Position numbers and translations under genes: made by a program. The notes under the pieces were generated by a model, which saw only the letters and a program-made list of their open reading frames with translations, had not been told where the DNA came from and did no database searches. DNA of 64,000 nt from an uncultured Lachnospiraceae bacterium. Its GTDB lineage: Bacteria; Bacillota; Clostridia; Lachnospirales; Lachnospiraceae. Shown here one piece after another: positions 34,056 to 43,727 of this stretch. The stretch is taken from contig CAJUDE010000042.1 in assembly GCA_910585295.1 (NCBI GenBank), positions 1 to 64,000 of the forward strand, written 5' to 3'. Every line of letters starts with the position of its first letter. Position 1 is the stretch's first letter.

Positions 34056-36755
34056 TTACAGAAGATTTACTATGATAGTATGCATGTCATCTGATAATGC
34101 GGTAAGCATTTTTCGGGGAATACTGACAAAAGCATCTTCATTTATCGAAAGTTCATTTCCATCACAGGAAGCAGAATCAATAATATAATCCCCAAAGTCT
34201 TTGAATGCTTCATTTTTATAGATAACAGTGAAGTTTTTACCCGCAAAAGGAGTAGTAATAGAAGCAGTCCCATCTGTGTCGAATTGGCAAGCCTGAAGCT
34301 TTGGATATAGGATCAGGTCTCCGGCTTCCCCGCGGACACCAAAAACTTCAGTGATCATCGTCATCATAAACCAGCTTGCCGCGCCAGTCAGGTACTGATA
34401 CATCCCTCGTCCATCGGAGCGAAAATATTCCGGAAGTCCAGGATAGATATGGCTGGTATCAAAATCCAGAGCGGTATCAGCAAGTGTTTTCAGTGCTTTC
34501 CATCCTTCTTTTACAAATCCCCTGCGGTACAAAGCATTAGCATACATAACTGTCATATGGGAGAACACCGCTCCGTTTTCTTTTTCTCCGTATGCAAATC
34601 CAAACATACGTCCCATATCAAACTTAAGCTCATGAAAATCAGTATTCAGGCGGTAACCTCCAATTTCTTGCCGATAGAGATAGTGGTCGGCGCTCTTTGT
34701 GATTTTTTCAATTTGGTTGTCTTCCGCAACTCCGCTCATGATAGCGAAGACCTGGCCGGTCAACATCATGCGTACACGATTCCCAAAAAATCCTTCAACG
34801 GCATGTCCGTGATTATCGTAATAGCTGTTAAACCAGCCCTCCTCGCCTGGGCTGTCAATCCATTCATGCATTCTTAAATGTCCTATAAGCCAATTTGCTT
34901 TTTGGATCAGATTGACAGCAAGAGCCGAAAGTGGGATATTAACACATCTGCCGCTGATTCTATGACGGCACCGGCTCAAGTAATCCGACAATATTTTATG
35001 TTTTTTACTGATATCATCAAAGGTATCCATGTCATTTTCCAACAAAACCGTAATTTCTTCCATGAGTTCAACTGTATGGGTGGAAGAATAACGGTTTAAA
35101 AGGCGGATCATTGCCGCAAGATTCAGCAGGTTGCCGGCATAAGCGCAGGTGAAAGCAACGCTTTCGCCGTGTTCAGGGGCCATATCCAGAGCGTCGTTCC
35201 AGTCAGCGCCCCTGAGTCTGTAAATATTATGGTCTCCTACCTCATAAAAGGCAGTCAACTGTTGGATGAGAAGATGCTCTAAGACGCTTCCAGTATAGAT
35301 GTCATTTTCGTTGGTACACTGTTTACTGCCCTGTTCCGAATGCCACATGGCATCTATTTCGGTTCCGCGCATAGTTTGTGCATCTTTAAAGTAGGAAATC
35401 TGTTTGTTTAGTATTTCAATATCTCCCGTCTGATCTATATAAAGCTTTGTTGTCATCAATGGCCAAAGTGCATGATCCATCCACACTCTTGCGATTCCGT
35501 TTCGGTCTGCAAGAAAATTGCCATCCCCGTCTCCGATAATCGTTGCATTGGTTCCGTCAATACGGACACCGCCAAAATTCATGGTGATCATACATCTAAC
35601 GCTTTCAGGGTCCATCAGCAGTAAGGAAAGGCAGTCCTGCCACAGATCTCTCCATCCGCGTCCGCCTCGCCCATAGTCATGATGCGGAAGAAAAGAGCAG
35701 CCAAACAATCGGCGAAGGAAAGGCTGAAAGCAGATCCATTTCATCAGATGGTCAAAATCAGGTTCGTTTGTATGCAGGTTTACTTTCACCTGCTCCTGCC
35801 AGTATGTTTTTGTATCTGAAAATGCCTGTTTCACTTTGTCTGCGGTATTGTATTTTTCAAACAGATTAAGGATTGTTTTTTCGTTGTCTTCCACACCGAT
35901 GAGAAGAATATAGTCTGCTTTTTCTCCGGGGGCAAGAGAGAGGGTTTCAAAACGGAATGCCCCCATTGCTTCTTTTCCAGCAGTATGGATAGGCGCCGGA
36001 TATCCGGGATATTGTTCATATACGGCGCGGGGGTGCGTAAAGCTTCCGCCCTCACCGATGAAATCTTCTACAGTTGGATAGAAGCTCTTCGGCATATTGC
36101 CGTTTCCCGTACATCCCATGACATAATAAATATGCTTATTCGGGCGGTGTCCCTTTTCATCAAATGACATGGTAGGGCAGACGAGGACACCGTAGTTGTT
36201 TGTATTTATGCGGTGAAGCATAGAGGTGACATTGCGGTGGTCGCGGATGTTGTCTGCACTGCGGCCATAGATGGGAACAGCGGCATAAGCGGTTAAATCC
36301 TGCGTGTTTTCTGAATGGTTCTGCACAGTTATATACATGATTTCCGCATTGCAGTCTTTTGGAATAAAGGAGGTAACCGTGGATGATAACTGGTGGATTT
36401 TTGAAAATCTTTTCAGGGTATGCCACATGAAACCTGCAGTCAGTTCGCTTTCATCCTGCATTGCAGAAAATTGAGCGCTTTCTTGTTCGGCGGAAGCCCC
36501 GGCGGCTGAGTATACATCTATGTCGTTTTTCAGTAACCAGAAGTTACGGGTAGATCGGTTATTGTGTAGGTTCTCAGAGCTTACCGGTTCTAATAGGAAG
36601 GTTTCCTGATCAATCTTAGCGTCTCCTCCGAGTTTTGGTGTGACGGAACTCTTCAGTCCTGTTTCTGACGCAAGGGGGAAGTATAAATAACTTGTATTTT
36701 CTGGCTGCTTCATTTGAAAGCTGCCGTGTTCATCAATAAATTTCAAATGATACAA
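34056..36755 (-). CDS. long GH94 glycoside phosphorylase
   Basis: An 899-residue GH94 enzyme, longer than the downstream paralogue and in the size range of laminaribiose and 1,2-beta-oligoglucan type phosphorylases. Key regions: HHDYGRGGRGWRDLWQDCLS in the barrel, the catalytic Asp in LRGADWNDALDMAPEHGES, and YLTGAASWFMMTM near the end. A TTG start is used, with AAAGGAG 8 bases upstream. It is the first gene of the minus-strand operon and divergent from the ABC genes, so import and phosphorolysis are probably co-regulated. Confidence 0.86.
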   Translation of the reverse strand: MYHLKFIDEHGSFQMKQPENTSYLYFPLASETGLKSSVTPKLGGDAKIDQETFLLEPVSSENLHNNRSTRNFWLLKNDIDVYSAAGASAEQESAQFSAMQDESELTAGFMWHTLKRFSKIHQLSSTVTSFIPKDCNAEIMYITVQNHSENTQDLTAYAAVPIYGRSADNIRDHRNVTSMLHRINTNNYGVLVCPTMSFDEKGHRPNKHIYYVMGCTGNGNMPKSFYPTVEDFIGEGGSFTHPRAVYEQYPGYPAPIHTAGKEAMGAFRFETLSLAPGEKADYILLIGVEDNEKTILNLFEKYNTADKVKQAFSDTKTYWQEQVKVNLHTNEPDFDHLMKWICFQPFLRRLFGCSFLPHHDYGRGGRGWRDLWQDCLSLLLMDPESVRCMITMNFGGVRIDGTNATIIGDGDGNFLADRNGIARVWMDHALWPLMTTKLYIDQTGDIEILNKQISYFKDAQTMRGTEIDAMWHSEQGSKQCTNENDIYTGSVLEHLLIQQLTAFYEVGDHNIYRLRGADWNDALDMAPEHGESVAFTCAYAGNLLNLAAMIRLLNRYSSTHTVELMEEITVLLENDMDTFDDISKKHKILSDYLSRCRHRISGRCVNIPLSALAVNLIQKANWLIGHLRMHEWIDSPGEEGWFNSYYDNHGHAVEGFFGNRVRMMLTGQVFAIMSGVAEDNQIEKITKSADHYLYRQEIGGYRLNTDFHELKFDMGRMFGFAYGEKENGAVFSHMTVMYANALYRRGFVKEGWKALKTLADTALDFDTSHIYPGLPEYFRSDGRGMYQYLTGAASWFMMTMITEVFGVRGEAGDLILYPKLQACQFDTDGTASITTPFAGKNFTVIYKNEAFKDFGDYIIDSASCDGNELSINEDAFVSIPRKMLTALSDDMHTIIVNLL

Positions 36756-37036
36756 TCTTTAAGCTCCTTTCATTTATATATTTATATAGAAAACATCATA
36801 GAGGAAATCATATATAAAAAAAATAAAATACATGTGAAAAATATCAGAATCATGACCTAAATTATATGAAACCATTTATGGGTTTTCGCCCAAAAAGTAA
36901 AAGATTTAAAATGTGTCATAAATTTGACATTTTTGTAAGAACCTTTGTATAAACGAAAAAATATTTTAATTATAATTTGCCCATCAATAAAAGTGAAGCC
37001 AACGCTTCATCAAATAATAGAAGGAGGATTTTTCAA
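36756..37036. promoter_or_regulatory. divergent control region of the beta-glucoside cluster
   Basis: On the plus strand TTGACA (36924-36929) and TATAAA (36948-36953) with an 18-bp spacer are a good promoter for the binding-protein gene. The dyad TGAAGC-CAAC-GCTTCA (36994-37009) lies about 35 bases downstream, resembling LacI/GalR-type operators in half-site style. The minus-strand promoter of the GH94 operon must lie in the very AT-rich part near 36780-36860. Confidence 0.65.
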
Positions 37037-38419
37037 ATGAAAAAGAGAGTAGTTAGTATTATGTTGGTCGTTGCTATGGCAGCAGGCACATTGGCTGGCT
37101 GCGGAAAGACGTCTGGCTCTGGAAGCAGTGACGCGGCAGGCGGGGAGGAAGGAAAAGTTATCAATATTTATAGCTGGAATGACGAATTTCGTAAGCGCGT
37201 GGAAGCAGTTTATCCGGAAGTAAAGAAAACGTCTAAAGATGGTACAGTGACTACTTTAAATGATGGCACGGAAATCCACTGGATCATCAATCCCAATCAG
37301 GATGGTGTGTATCAGCAGAAGTTAGACGAGGCGTTGCTGAAGCAGGCGGATGCAGCGGCTGATGACAAAATTGATATCTTTCTGTCGGAAACGGATTACG
37401 TAAATAAGTATACAGACGCAGCTGCAGACGCTGCTATGCCGTTAAAGGATCTTGGGATTGACCCGGATACAGATCTGGCGGATCAGTATGAATTTACAAA
37501 AGTTACAGCTTCTGATACCGAGGGTGTACAGAGAGGCTCTACATGGCAGTGCTGTCCGGGGCTGCTGGTATATCGACGCGATATTGCAAAAGAGGTATTC
37601 GGGACAGATGATCCGGAAAAAATCGGGCAAAAAGTAATGGATTGGGATACTATAAAAGCGACGGCAGAAGAATTGAAAGCAAAGGGATATTATACATTTT
37701 CTTCTTATGCAGATACTTTCCGGCTGTATGGCAATAGTATTGAGGCGTCATGGGTGAGCCCTGGTGAGACAACGATTAAAGTTGACCAGAAGATTATAGA
37801 CTGGGTGAACACTTCTAAAGAATGGCTGGATGCAGGATATCTGGATAAGAATGTAAAGGGCCAGTTTAATGATGACTGGAATAAAGCGATGGGTTCTGCC
37901 TCTAAAGTATTCGCGTTCCTTTTACCAGCATGGGGAATTGATTTTAATCTGAAGCCAAACTGGGACGGTGATGATGGTGTATGGGCTGTTACTAATCCTC
38001 CGCAGGAGTACAACTGGGGTGGTTCCTATGTGCATGCATGTACCGGTACGGACAATCTGGAGCATGTAAAAGACATTATTCTTGCAGTGACGGTTGATAA
38101 GGATAATCTGCTAAAGATTTCAAAGGACTATTCAGATTTTACAAATACAAAAAGCGGTATGAAAACAGCTGCGAAAGATAGCTCTTTCGCATCAGAGTTT
38201 CTTGGAGGCCAGAATGCGTTTGAATATTTTGTGCCGGTTGCGGAAAATATTAAGATTGCTCCTCTTTCTGCTTATGATCAGGGCTGTGTTGAATTGATCC
38301 AGAATGCGTTCAGCGATTATTTACAGGGAAAAGTCGACTATGATAAAGCGAAAAAGAATTTTGAAACAGCGATTATAGAGCGTTATCCTGATATTACTGA
38401 GATTCAGTGGCCGGAATAG
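37037..38419 (+). CDS. sugar ABC transporter substrate-binding lipoprotein
   Basis: A 460-residue solute-binding protein. The lipoprotein signal ends with LAGC (Cys22 lipidated), followed by a Gly/Ser linker. The body is a family 1-type oligosaccharide binder rich in Trp (INIYSWNDEF, MDWDTIKATAEELKAKGYYT). AGGAGG precedes ATG 37037. A strong hairpin after the stop probably keeps its mRNA more abundant than that of the permeases. It should capture beta-gluco-oligosaccharides for the two permeases downstream. Confidence 0.9.
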   Translation: MKKRVVSIMLVVAMAAGTLAGCGKTSGSGSSDAAGGEEGKVINIYSWNDEFRKRVEAVYPEVKKTSKDGTVTTLNDGTEIHWIINPNQDGVYQQKLDEALLKQADAAADDKIDIFLSETDYVNKYTDAAADAAMPLKDLGIDPDTDLADQYEFTKVTASDTEGVQRGSTWQCCPGLLVYRRDIAKEVFGTDDPEKIGQKVMDWDTIKATAEELKAKGYYTFSSYADTFRLYGNSIEASWVSPGETTIKVDQKIIDWVNTSKEWLDAGYLDKNVKGQFNDDWNKAMGSASKVFAFLLPAWGIDFNLKPNWDGDDGVWAVTNPPQEYNWGGSYVHACTGTDNLEHVKDIILAVTVDKDNLLKISKDYSDFTNTKSGMKTAAKDSSFASEFLGGQNAFEYFVPVAENIKIAPLSAYDQGCVELIQNAFSDYLQGKVDYDKAKKNFETAIIERYPDITEIQWPE

Positions 38420-38425
38420 GCAAAA

Positions 38426-38456
38426 ATGATGTGGGGCGCTGCCTGCCCCACATCAT
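38426..38456 (+). terminator. intercistronic hairpin after the binding-protein gene
   Basis: GATGTGGGGC and GCCCCACATC, extended by two more pairs, form a 12-bp stem with a 7-base loop. There is no T run, so it is likely an mRNA-stabilising or partial-termination hairpin setting a high binder-to-permease ratio. Confidence 0.7.
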
Positions 38457-38482
38457 ACGGAAAAAGAAAGGAATGACAGTTT

Positions 38483-39436
38483 ATGAAACAAAAACATAAA
38501 AAAGTTGATTATTCAAAATGGGGTTATATTTTTATTCTTCCATTTTTTATAAGTTTTTTTATTTTTTCTTTTATTCCTCTGGTAGATACTATCCGGTATA
38601 GTTTTTTTGAATATTACCGTTCAGGAATTAAAGAGATTGGGCCCAATTTTGTCGGGATGCAGAATTATGTGAGCCTTTTAGGGTCGGATATGCTGAAATA
38701 TGCAGGAAATACGCTGGCTTTATGGATCATAGGATTTATTCCTCAGATCGTGATTGCTTTAGTGCTTGCAGAGTGGTTTGTAGACGCAAGGCTTAAGATT
38801 CATGGAACGCAGTTTTTTAAAGTTGTGATCTATTTGCCGAACCTGATCATGGCATCCGCATTTGCAATGTTGTTTTTTACTATGTTTTCAACAAATGGCC
38901 CGGTTAATTCTATTCTTATGTCTATAGGGCTTATCAGTCAGCCGATTGATTTCTTGGGTTCTGCGTTGGGTACCAGGTCTCTGGTTGGGTTTATGAATTT
39001 TTTGATGTGGTTCGGAAATTCAACGATTATGCTAATGGCTGCAATTATGGGAATCAGCCCGGATGTGTTTGAAGCGTCTGAATTAGATGGGTGTAACAGT
39101 TTCCAACGGTTTTTCTATATAACATTACCGCAGATACGGCCGATTCTTGCATATACATTGATTACGGCTATCATCGGTGGCCTGCAGATGTTTGATGTTC
39201 CGCAAATTTTGACTAATGGGCAGGGAACTCCTGACCGTACGTCTATGACCCTAATCATGTTCTTAAATAGTCATTTAAAGAGCAAAAATTATGGTATGGC
39301 GGGCGCGCTGTCAGTTTACCTGTTTATCGTCAGTGGTATTCTGTGCTTCTTTGTATATCGTATGACAAATAATGATGATTTGGACGGTTCAAAAGCAGCA
39401 GCGAAAAAAGCCAAAAAACAGCAGAGGAGGAGATAG
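38483..39436 (+). CDS. ABC sugar transporter permease, MalF/UgpA type
   Basis: A 317-residue inner-membrane permease with about six membrane segments. The ATPase-contact EAA loop reads EASELDGCNSFQRFFYITLP. It forms a heterodimer with the next gene product. No ATPase gene is in the cluster, so a shared MsmX-like ATPase encoded elsewhere is likely. A basic tail (KKAKKQQRRR) ends the protein. AAAGGAA precedes the ATG. Confidence 0.9.
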   Translation: MKQKHKKVDYSKWGYIFILPFFISFFIFSFIPLVDTIRYSFFEYYRSGIKEIGPNFVGMQNYVSLLGSDMLKYAGNTLALWIIGFIPQIVIALVLAEWFVDARLKIHGTQFFKVVIYLPNLIMASAFAMLFFTMFSTNGPVNSILMSIGLISQPIDFLGSALGTRSLVGFMNFLMWFGNSTIMLMAAIMGISPDVFEASELDGCNSFQRFFYITLPQIRPILAYTLITAIIGGLQMFDVPQILTNGQGTPDRTSMTLIMFLNSHLKSKNYGMAGALSVYLFIVSGILCFFVYRMTNNDDLDGSKAAAKKAKKQQRRR

Positions 39437-39440
39437 GTTT

Positions 39441-40286
39441 ATGAAATCAAAACAGCCAAATCACTTGCGGAGTATAATTGCGCATATTGTACTGGTTATC
39501 CTGTCGTTTATGTGCTTGTTTTTCTTCTATATTCTGTTTATCAATGCAACGCGGTCACATGCAGACTTGCAGAAAGGCTTTTCGGCATTGCCCGGAAGTT
39601 ATTTATTGAAAAATCTGAGTAATGTTGCCAATGACGGAACATTTCCAATGTTTAGGGGAATCATAAACAGTTTGCTTGTGTCTGGCTGCTCTGCGGCAAT
39701 CTGTACATATTTTTCGGCATTGACAGCTTATGGGTTGTATGCGTATAACTTCAAATTAAAAAAGATTGCGTTTACATTTATCATGGCGATCCTTGTAATG
39801 CCGACTCAGGTAACGGCAATGGGGTTTCTGCGATTGATTACGAATATGGGAATGTATGACTCTTTGCTTCCTTTGATTATTCCCTCAATTGCTTCCCCGT
39901 CTGTATTCTATTTTATGCACAGTTACCTGCAGTCATCGCTTCCGCTGTCTCTTGTTGAAGCGTCAAGAATTGACGGTTGCGGAGAATTCCGTACTTTCAA
40001 TCAGATTGTGCTTCCGATAATGAAACCGGCGATTGCGGTACAGGCAATTTTTAGCTTTGTAGGTTCATGGAATAATTATTTCGTTCCAGCGCTGGTTATT
40101 CAGTCGAAGGAGAAAATGACAGTACCGGTTTTGATTGCAACGCTTCGAGGCGCTGATTATATGAACTTTGACATGGGTAAGATTTATACAATGATCCTGG
40201 TAGCGATTGTGCCAATTATTATCGTATATCTGTGCCTTTCCAAGTTTATTATTGCGGGTGTTACTCTTGGTGGTGTAAAAGAATAA
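39441..40286 (+). CDS. ABC sugar transporter permease, MalG/UgpE type
   Basis: A 281-residue permease with about six membrane segments. The EAA loop is EASRIDGCGEFRTFNQIVLP. AGGAGG just upstream supports ATG 39441 rather than the earlier in-frame ATG at 39372 inside the previous gene. Partner of the MalF-like permease. Confidence 0.9.
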   Translation: MKSKQPNHLRSIIAHIVLVILSFMCLFFFYILFINATRSHADLQKGFSALPGSYLLKNLSNVANDGTFPMFRGIINSLLVSGCSAAICTYFSALTAYGLYAYNFKLKKIAFTFIMAILVMPTQVTAMGFLRLITNMGMYDSLLPLIIPSIASPSVFYFMHSYLQSSLPLSLVEASRIDGCGEFRTFNQIVLPIMKPAIAVQAIFSFVGSWNNYFVPALVIQSKEKMTVPVLIATLRGADYMNFDMGKIYTMILVAIVPIIIVYLCLSKFIIAGVTLGGVKE

Positions 40287-40298
40287 TAAATTTTGAAC

Positions 40299-40347
40299 GA
40301 CTGTCATAGTGTAAGCTTTTTAATCATGAAGAGCGGCTATGGCAGTC
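40299..40347 (+). terminator. hairpin between permease and GH3 genes
   Basis: GACTGTCATAG and CTATGGCAGTC pair over 11 bp (one G-U) around a 27-base loop, followed by a T-rich stretch. It may separate ABC transcription from the GH3 gene, which lies about 80 bases further. Confidence 0.55.
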
Positions 40348-40426
40348 TTATTATTTCTCTTTTTGATTTAGAAGAGCGATAAATACAGCAGTACGTTGGG
40401 AATAGGTATAAAAGGAGGAGAAAATT

Positions 40427-42865
40427 ATGAATCACAGTGGTACGTTAAATTTACAGCGCTCAAAGAGGGAGCTTATGCATGCAATATTAGCACGAAGAGC
40501 GGCGGCGGAAGGCATGGTTTTATTAAAGAATGAGGGAATACTTCCACTTAAGCGCCCCATATCTATTGCCCTGCTGGGTGGTGGTGCGGTTCAAACAGTT
40601 AAAGGAGGCATTGGTTCGGGAGATGTCAACAACCGGGAAAGTATATCTGTATATAAAGGCTTAAAGGCAGAGAATGTTATGGTTACAAGTGAGAATTGGA
40701 TCACAGATTATGAAAAGCGTTATGAGGATGCGAGGGTTGCATGGAGGAGAAAAATTTTAGAAGATGCGAAACATGTAGAAAATCCCTTTGATGCTTATGC
40801 GGCAAATCCATTTTCTCTGCCGGAAGGACGGGAAATTATAGATGAAGATTTGAAAGGGGCCTCGGTGGCAATATATGTGGTCAGCCGTATTGCGGGAGAA
40901 GGGAAGGACCGTCGAAAAGCAGAGGGAGACTATTATTTAAGTAGAAAAGAGAGAAAAGATATTTTATTTCTGAATCAGACAGGTATACCGATTGTATTGC
41001 TTTTAAATGTCGGGGCGCCGATAGAACTAACAGATATTTTACAGGAAGCAGAAAATATCAAAGCGGTTCTAAACATCTCTCTTCCTGGACAGGAGGGAGG
41101 CCATGCGGTTGCGGATGTGCTGTTTGGAGAGGCAGCGCCGGGAGGCAGGCTGACTACCACTTGGGCAAAGCGCTATGAAGATTATCCTTCAGCGGAAGAT
41201 TTTGGATATTTGAACGGAGATTTAGAAACAGAGGAATATAAGGAAGGAATTTATGTCGGATACCGATATTTTGACAGTTTTGGTATACGGCCGCTGTTTC
41301 CGTTTGGTTATGGACTTTCCTATACTACTTTTCGTATAAAATTTGAGGGATTGCAGCGAACAGAGAGAGGCATGGATATCATGGTTTCAATAGAAAACAC
41401 TGGGAATTATTATTCCGGGCGAGAAGTGGTACAGGTCTATGTAACGCTACCGCAGACAACTGGTGCAAAAGAATATCAGAGGTTAGTCGGGTTTGCAAAA
41501 ACAGATGTGCTTAAGCCGCAGGAAAAGCAAAAGCTTACTGTATCTATAGATCAGTCGTATCTTGCAAGTTATTCAGAAAAGCTACATGCATGGTTCATGG
41601 AGGCTGGAACGTATGGTATATGGATTGGGAATCACGCAGAATCATTACAGCTTGCAGAATTGTTTACGGTTCATCGACAGGTTATATTGGAACGGACAAA
41701 GGAAATCTGTCCTTACAAAGCCGATTTTGAAGAATTTGGTGAGGCTGAGATTGCTATAAATAAAGCTGGTGAATTGCTTAATATGGCGGAGAAACAGAAG
41801 ATCCCAATTTCTTCATTTATTCCACAGGAAGAAAAAAAGAAAATGTATCAGGCGCCTCTTGCAAAAGAACAGTCTGTCATGGAACTGCTGCCGCTTTTAT
41901 ATGGGAATATTACGCAGGATACTAGTATGCTTGGTTCTGCCGGGACCCGAGTGCCGGGTTCGGCCGGAGAGACGACAGAATTGTTGGAAGAAAAGTATGG
42001 AATACGTTCTTTGATCATGGCTGATGGCCCTGCGGGGATTCGTTTAAGGCAGAGTTATGAAGTGGACCGAAAAACAGATTCTGTATATGGGGTTGGGGTT
42101 TTGGGTTCTTTGGAGAATGGTTTTTTAGAAGAAACAAAGCATCATGAAAATGCGGATACTTATTATCAATACTGTACTGCATTTCCGGTAGGAACAGCAT
42201 TAGCGCAATCATGGGATACAGACTTGATGAGAGAATTTGGAGAAGCCATTGCCGTAGAGATGGAAGAGCTTCATGTTGATTTGTGGCTGGCGCCAGGTAT
42301 GAATATCCACAGGAATCCGTTGTGCGGACGTAACTTTGAATATTATTCAGAAGATCCATTGCTATCTGGAATTATGGCAGCTTCCGTAACAGAAGGTGTG
42401 CAGAGCCGTAAGGGCTGCGGTGTGACAATCAAACACTTGGCTTGCAATAATCAGGAGGACAACCGAATGGGTGTCGATGTCTGTGTTTCTGAGCGGGCTC
42501 TTAGGGAGATCTATTTGCGCGGGTTTGAAATTGCTGTAAAGAAAAGTATGCCAGTTGCTATGATGTCTGCCTATAACTTAATCAATGGTATTCATGTAGC
42601 TAACAGCAGGGATATCTGTACGGCAGTTGCACGTGAAGAATGGGGATTTGAAGGTGTAATCATGTCTGATTGGAATACAACGGTGCCTGAAGACGGCAGC
42701 ATACCTTGGCAATGTATTGCAGCGGGCAATGATATCATTATGCCTGGAAATGATAAAGACGCAGAAAATATTCGTGAGGCATACGAACAGGGTAAACTTT
42801 CAGAAGAAATGATACGCTGTAGCGCAGGACGTATATTTAAAGTGATTGAAAAATTGAGTAATTAA
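40427..42865 (+). CDS. GH3 beta-glucosidase with inverted domain order
   Basis: An 812-residue GH3 enzyme whose alpha/beta sandwich comes first (LLGGGAVQTVKGGIGSGDVN, NISLPGQEGGHAVADVLFGE), followed by a fibronectin-III-like domain (PFGYGLSYTTF, then VVQVYVTLP). The TIM-barrel domain comes last, with WLAPGMNIHRNPLCGRNFEY, KHLACNNQEDNR and the nucleophile Asp in EGVIMSDWNTT near residue 750. This circular permutation is known in some rumen-type GH3 enzymes. No signal peptide, so it acts inside the cell on imported oligosaccharides. GGAGGAG precedes the start. Confidence 0.9.
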   Translation: MNHSGTLNLQRSKRELMHAILARRAAAEGMVLLKNEGILPLKRPISIALLGGGAVQTVKGGIGSGDVNNRESISVYKGLKAENVMVTSENWITDYEKRYEDARVAWRRKILEDAKHVENPFDAYAANPFSLPEGREIIDEDLKGASVAIYVVSRIAGEGKDRRKAEGDYYLSRKERKDILFLNQTGIPIVLLLNVGAPIELTDILQEAENIKAVLNISLPGQEGGHAVADVLFGEAAPGGRLTTTWAKRYEDYPSAEDFGYLNGDLETEEYKEGIYVGYRYFDSFGIRPLFPFGYGLSYTTFRIKFEGLQRTERGMDIMVSIENTGNYYSGREVVQVYVTLPQTTGAKEYQRLVGFAKTDVLKPQEKQKLTVSIDQSYLASYSEKLHAWFMEAGTYGIWIGNHAESLQLAELFTVHRQVILERTKEICPYKADFEEFGEAEIAINKAGELLNMAEKQKIPISSFIPQEEKKKMYQAPLAKEQSVMELLPLLYGNITQDTSMLGSAGTRVPGSAGETTELLEEKYGIRSLIMADGPAGIRLRQSYEVDRKTDSVYGVGVLGSLENGFLEETKHHENADTYYQYCTAFPVGTALAQSWDTDLMREFGEAIAVEMEELHVDLWLAPGMNIHRNPLCGRNFEYYSEDPLLSGIMAASVTEGVQSRKGCGVTIKHLACNNQEDNRMGVDVCVSERALREIYLRGFEIAVKKSMPVAMMSAYNLINGIHVANSRDICTAVAREEWGFEGVIMSDWNTTVPEDGSIPWQCIAAGNDIIMPGNDKDAENIREAYEQGKLSEEMIRCSAGRIFKVIEKLSN

Positions 42866-42934
42866 AAGGTGTATTTTGGTGAAATAGATATGCAATTCCT
42901 TGATATATTTTAGAATTCTCAATGAAAAATAAAA

Positions 42935-42974
42935 AGGCTAACAGAAAAGAAAGATATTATCTGTTAGCTTATTT
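42935..42974 (+). terminator. terminator after the GH3 gene
   Basis: GCTAACAGA and TCTGTTAGC are perfect 9-base complements with a 14-base loop, followed by TTATTT. Confidence 0.7.
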
Positions 42975-43186
42975 AATACAATCGAGTAGAGAGTTAGATG
43001 GATAATTTTTGGACGACAGGAATGTAACAGGAGTTGGTCGAAAAAACTAGTTCCACATTGAGATAAGAATAATCAGAAACATGTATTAATATATCTTTTA
43101 AAAACGTATTTTTATATCTTTCTTTCTCGGAAGATGAAAAGCACTGGGAAGTTTAATAAGCCTCTCGGTGTTTTCTTTTTTTCAAC
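42975..43186. other. intergenic region
   Basis: AT-rich, with no gene, RNA or clear regulatory structure that I can support. Confidence 0.4.
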
Positions 43187-43327
43187 TTAAGCACATATGA
43201 TAATTTGATGGAAATGAATTATTTTCAGGTAGTGGATGCAGATGTGCCGATCCGAGAGGGGGATATCAGCGATGCATAAAAAACTTCCGATACGGAAACG
43301 TATGATTAGTGATATGAAAAAATCCAA
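43187..43327 (-). pseudogene. decayed relative of the 32-residue type I toxin genes
   Basis: Upstream sequence (TTGCTCACCGA, CAACAGG, GGAGG, then TGTCTGC) parallels the toxin leaders at 46974-47026 and 51927-51978. The ATG has become GTTG, leaving a TTG start. The peptide begins MDFFISLIIR, like MEVVISFLV of the intact copy, then diverges to 46 residues. No antitoxin RNA promoter or terminator is found on the plus strand. Probably a dead copy. Confidence 0.5.
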
Positions 43328-43366
43328 CGCAGACACCTCCTTCCTGTTGCCAGGATTCGGTGAGCA

Positions 43367-43513
43367 ATGCAAAATATAACATATTGTTTGATGTTATTCT
43401 ATCTTTATCTGGTTGTATACCTAAAGAACAGCATTTATATTCCCACCAAGAAAACCAAAGCCGCAGAGATTGAGGAGGGCAGCACCGCAGGGCAGGACAA
43501 GCCAATCCATTAA
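43367..43513 (+). other. short open frame, probable fragment of a mobile-element gene
   Basis: 48 codons: one hydrophobic stretch (CLMLFYLYLVVYL), then a hydrophilic end (IPTKKTKAAEIEEGSTAGQD). There is no ribosome binding site. It reads like the C-terminal tail of a larger membrane protein of a conjugative element; unproven. Confidence 0.3.
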
Positions 43514-43523
43514 AAACAAAGCG

Positions 43524-43727
43524 TTATCCGATAAACGCCCCCATTGAAACACTCATTACAATCATAGATTGAATTAGCGTGCTTCCCATTTCGGGCATAA
43601 CGGAAGTAAAAATACCGCCCATAAGAAGAAAGAAAATAAGCGGGACGGTATAGCAGGTAATTAAGAGGGACTTACTCCGTATATCCAATTTCAACTGTAA
43701 CGCCACACCATATAAAAAACCGTTCAT
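43524..43727 (-). pseudogene. truncated ABC-2 type permease (N-terminal part)
   Basis: 67 residues beginning MNGFLYGVALQLKLDIRSKS, with one membrane segment and the motif GGIFTSVMPEMGSTL. Normal ABC-2 drug permeases are about 240 residues or more; this frame stops after the second hydrophobic stretch. GGAGG precedes the ATG, which overlaps the end of the ATPase fragment. Confidence 0.7.
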
